Of a stretch of DNA of 64,000 nucleotides, positions 61,977-64,000 are shown one piece after another. The DNA is taken from contig NZ_AUFM01000022.1 in the NCBI RefSeq assembly GCF_000426505.1, positions 62,001 through 126,000 of the forward strand. Reading direction: 5' to 3'. The notes beneath the pieces were generated by a model. That model saw only the letters and a list, made by a program, of their open reading frames with translations, was not told where the DNA came from and searched no databases. The DNA comes from Nisaea denitrificans DSM 18348. Lineage in GTDB: Bacteria > Pseudomonadota > Alphaproteobacteria > Thalassobaculales > Thalassobaculaceae. The position numbers and the translations under genes are program-made. Numbering within the stretch: the stretch's first letter is position 1; every line of letters begins with the position of its first letter.

Positions 61977-62936
61977 ATGGATAGACGCGGGATTATCGGT
62001 TTTGCAGCCGCAGCTTTCGGCGCCGTGACCATGGGATGGTCGGGCATGTCTTTCGCCCTCGATGCGCGGTTCCAGGACAAGAATGGCGATCTGGTCGCCG
62101 ATACGCCGACCGATCCGAGCCAGCAGGTTGATCCAAGCACCCTCATCTTCGCCTATACGCCGGTCGAAGATCCGGCCGTTTATGCCAAGGTGTGGGACGG
62201 CTTCCTGCGCCATATGGAAGACGTGACCGGCAAGAAGGTCCAGTTTTTCCCGGTTCAGTCCAACGCTGCCCAGATTGAAGCCATGCGCGCCGGCCGCCTG
62301 CATGTCGCGGGCTTCAACACCGGCTCCAACCCGCTCGCCGTGAACTGCGCCGGTTTCGTCTCCTTCGCCATGATGGCGTCGAAGGACGGTAACTTCGGCT
62401 ACAACATGGAAATCATCACCTATCCGGGCAGCGGTATTGAGAAGGTCGAGGATATCAAGGGCAAGAAGATGGCCTTCACCTCGCAGACCTCGAACTCCGG
62501 CTTCAAGGCACCCTCCGCCATCCTGAAAGCCGACTACAATATGATTCCGGAGCGCGATTTCGAGCCGGTCTTCTCCGGCAAGCACGACAATTCCATTCTC
62601 GGCGTTGCCAACAAGGATTACCCGGCTGCCGCCATCGCCAACTCCGTATGGCACCGCATGGTCGCCCGCGACGTGATCAAGCAGGATCAGGTTGTCTCGA
62701 TCTACAAGTCGCAGACCTTCCCGACCACCGGCTTCGGCTATGCCTATAACCTGAAGCCGGAACTGCAGGAAAAGATCAAGGAAGCGTTCTTCAGCTTCAA
62801 CTGGGAAGGCTCGGCTCTTAAAGAAGAGTTCAAGCGCTCCGGTGAAGAGCAGTTCATCCCGATCACCTACAAGGAATACTGGGACGTGATCCGGAAGATC
62901 GACACGGCCAACGGCGTTTCCTACGCCTGCAAGTAA
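61977..62936 (+). CDS. phnD: PhnD-type binding protein of second phosphonate/phosphite ABC system
   Basis: 319 residues after GGGAGG. N-terminus MDRRGIIGFAAAAFGAV looks Tat-like (two arginines before a hydrophobic stretch). Ligand motifs LIFAYTPVEDPAVYAKVWDG, VAGFNTGSNPLAVNCAGF and TSQTSNSGFKAPSAILKAD match PhnD/PtxB-like proteins. Distinct from both binding proteins at 36-39 kb. First gene of an operon continuing past the window. Confidence 0.85.
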   Translation: MDRRGIIGFAAAAFGAVTMGWSGMSFALDARFQDKNGDLVADTPTDPSQQVDPSTLIFAYTPVEDPAVYAKVWDGFLRHMEDVTGKKVQFFPVQSNAAQIEAMRAGRLHVAGFNTGSNPLAVNCAGFVSFAMMASKDGNFGYNMEIITYPGSGIEKVEDIKGKKMAFTSQTSNSGFKAPSAILKADYNMIPERDFEPVFSGKHDNSILGVANKDYPAAAIANSVWHRMVARDVIKQDQVVSIYKSQTFPTTGFGYAYNLKPELQEKIKEAFFSFNWEGSALKEEFKRSGEEQFIPITYKEYWDVIRKIDTANGVSYACK

Positions 62937-62957
62937 TCCACCCGATTGAACCTGACA

Positions 62958-62980
62958 GGCGATCGCTCCAAGCGATCGCC
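62958..62980 (+). other. Intercistronic hairpin between phnD and phnC
   Basis: Perfect 10-bp stem GGCGATCGCT / AGCGATCGCC with a CCA loop, without a U tract. Probably protects the upstream mRNA and raises binding-protein level relative to ATPase. Confidence 0.6.
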
Positions 62981-63004
62981 AAAATGAGTTGAGGAGCGCC
63001 CTTA

Positions 63005-63850
63005 ATGTTGCGACTTGAAGGTCTGTCAAAAGTCTATGGGACAGGCGATCGGGCGCTCACCGACGTGAGTTTCACGGTCGAGCCCGGTCAGGTCGTTGGC
63101 CTGATCGGGCCATCGGGAGCCGGCAAATCCACGCTGATACGGTGCATCAACCGGCTGGTTGAGCCATCGGCAGGGAAAATTTCTCTGGGCGATCTGGATA
63201 TCACGCAACTGAGCCGCGGCGGCCTGCGTCAGGCCCGGCGGCGGATCGGTATGATCTTCCAGGAATACGCCCTGGTCGAACGCCTCACCGTCATGGAGAA
63301 CGTGCTTTCCGGACGGCTCGGTTATGTCGGTTTCTGGCGCAGCTTCTTTCGCAAATTCCCGCCGAAATCCGTCGAGAACGCCTACCGCCTGCTGGACCGC
63401 GTCGGTCTGAGCGATCATGTGAACAAGCGAGCCGATGCCCTGTCCGGCGGCCAGCGCCAGCGCGTCGGCATTGCCCGGGCGCTCGAGCAGGATCCGGACC
63501 TGCTACTGATCGACGAGCCGACAGCCTCGCTCGATCCGAAAACCTCACGCCAGATCATGCGTCTCATTATCGAGATCTGCGACGAGCGCGGCCTGCCCGC
63601 CATCATCAACATTCATGACGTGGCTCTCGCTCAGCAATTCGTGCAACGCATCATCGGCCTGCAGGGCGGCAAAGTCGTCTTCGACGGCAGCCCGGATGAG
63701 CTGGATGCGGACGTGCTGACCCGGATCTACGGTGAAGAAGACTGGTCCGCAACGATCCGCAAGGTCGACGAGGATGCTGAAGGCACAGAAGACAGTGCCG
63801 AGGAAATTGCCGCAGCACTCGACCGCGAACGTCTTGCGGGGCTGACATGA
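63005..63850 (+). CDS. phnC: PhnC-type ABC ATPase
   Basis: 281 residues; Walker [14 protein letters not shown]-loop MIFQEYAL, signature [15 protein letters not shown], Walker [14 protein letters not shown] and H-loop [15 protein letters not shown] precedes the ATG. Overlaps the next gene by 4 bp (ATGA). Confidence 0.95.
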   Translation: MLRLEGLSKVYGTGDRALTDVSFTVEPGQVVGLIGPSGAGKSTLIRCINRLVEPSAGKISLGDLDITQLSRGGLRQARRRIGMIFQEYALVERLTVMENVLSGRLGYVGFWRSFFRKFPPKSVENAYRLLDRVGLSDHVNKRADALSGGQRQRVGIARALEQDPDLLLIDEPTASLDPKTSRQIMRLIIEICDERGLPAIINIHDVALAQQFVQRIIGLQGGKVVFDGSPDELDADVLTRIYGEEDWSATIRKVDEDAEGTEDSAEEIAAALDRERLAGLT

Positions 63851-64000
63851 CGACGGCCACCGCACCCGCCTTTCCGACCACCTGGTCGCGTCCCCCCTTC
63901 ATCAAGCGCGCCTGGCTGCGCTGGACGCTCTATCTCGGCGCGCTGCTCTACATGATCCTCGCCGTAGGCTCGGTCGAGGTCAACTGGATGCGCGTCTGGG
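63847..64000 (+). CDS. phnE: PhnE-type ABC permease (partial, runs off window)
   Basis: Starts at the ATGA overlap with phnC. The 51 visible residues (including [20 protein letters not shown]) are an N-terminal segment and first membrane helix, consistent with the permease expected at this position. The family cannot be proven from the visible part alone. Confidence 0.7.
   Translation, partial: MTTATAPAFPTTWSRPPFIKRAWLRWTLYLGALLYMILAVGSVEVNWMRVW

Overview
The window looks like the chromosome of a GC-rich, probably marine or salt-exposed alphaproteobacterium. The support is an ectABC-ask ectoine operon, a Sox-type sulfur-oxidation accessory locus, TRAP and phosphonate-type ABC transporters, and an alphaproteobacterial-type elongator tRNA-Met. 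A Rhodospirillales-like host is a guess from gene content only.

Layout. (1) 1-3.8 kb: sox accessory genes (SoxW- and SoxV-like on the minus strand; SoxS-like, an HbpS/GlcG-like protein, a persulfide-sensing ArsR repressor and a YeeE/YedE transporter on the plus strand) around a short divergent promoter with a palindromic operator candidate. (2) 4.0-5.8 kb: a superfamily 2 helicase. (3) 5.9-33.8 kb: a probable genomic island. It is bounded by an exact 16-bp direct repeat equal to the 3' end of tRNA-Met(CAU), and carries a tyrosine-recombinase gene broken by one amber codon. (4) 33.9-64 kb: housekeeping and catabolic genes. These are a phosphonate-type ABC operon, LysR/DoxX/dioxygenase, acyl-CoA dehydrogenase, a TRAP transporter with DadA-like, enolase-superfamily, ThDP-dependent and Asp/Glu-racemase-type enzymes under a GntR regulator, a CUT1 sugar-type ABC importer, RidA/TetR, ectR-ectABC-ask, and the start of a second phosphonate-type ABC operon.

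The island holds two unusual modules. The first (8.0-21.8 kb) is an NHLP/Nif11-type peptide export system: AraC regulator, HlyD-like adaptor, C39-peptidase ABC exporter, second NHLM-type ABC protein, TolC, and six precursor-like peptides. Four sit in an A-B-A-B array with conserved ENVSGG cleavage motifs. Five of the six share a C-terminal [FL]-x-K-[KQ]-W tail, which I do not recognise as a described signature. A VAO-type flavoprotein follows directly and no classical RiPP maturase is visible. The second module (23.1-32.9 kb) has a winged-helix/TPR regulator diverging from a six-gene run: PAP2/vanadium-haloperoxidase-like protein, subtilisin-like protease, lipoprotein, membrane protein, caspase-like protease and transglutaminase-like cysteine protease. 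I cannot assign that run to a known system. Between the modules lies a degenerate fMet-tRNA 3' half with palindromic repeats, suggesting an older or nested integration.

All functions are read from translated sequence and motifs; no database search was run. Boundaries, starts and operators are inferences unless stated as directly visible.
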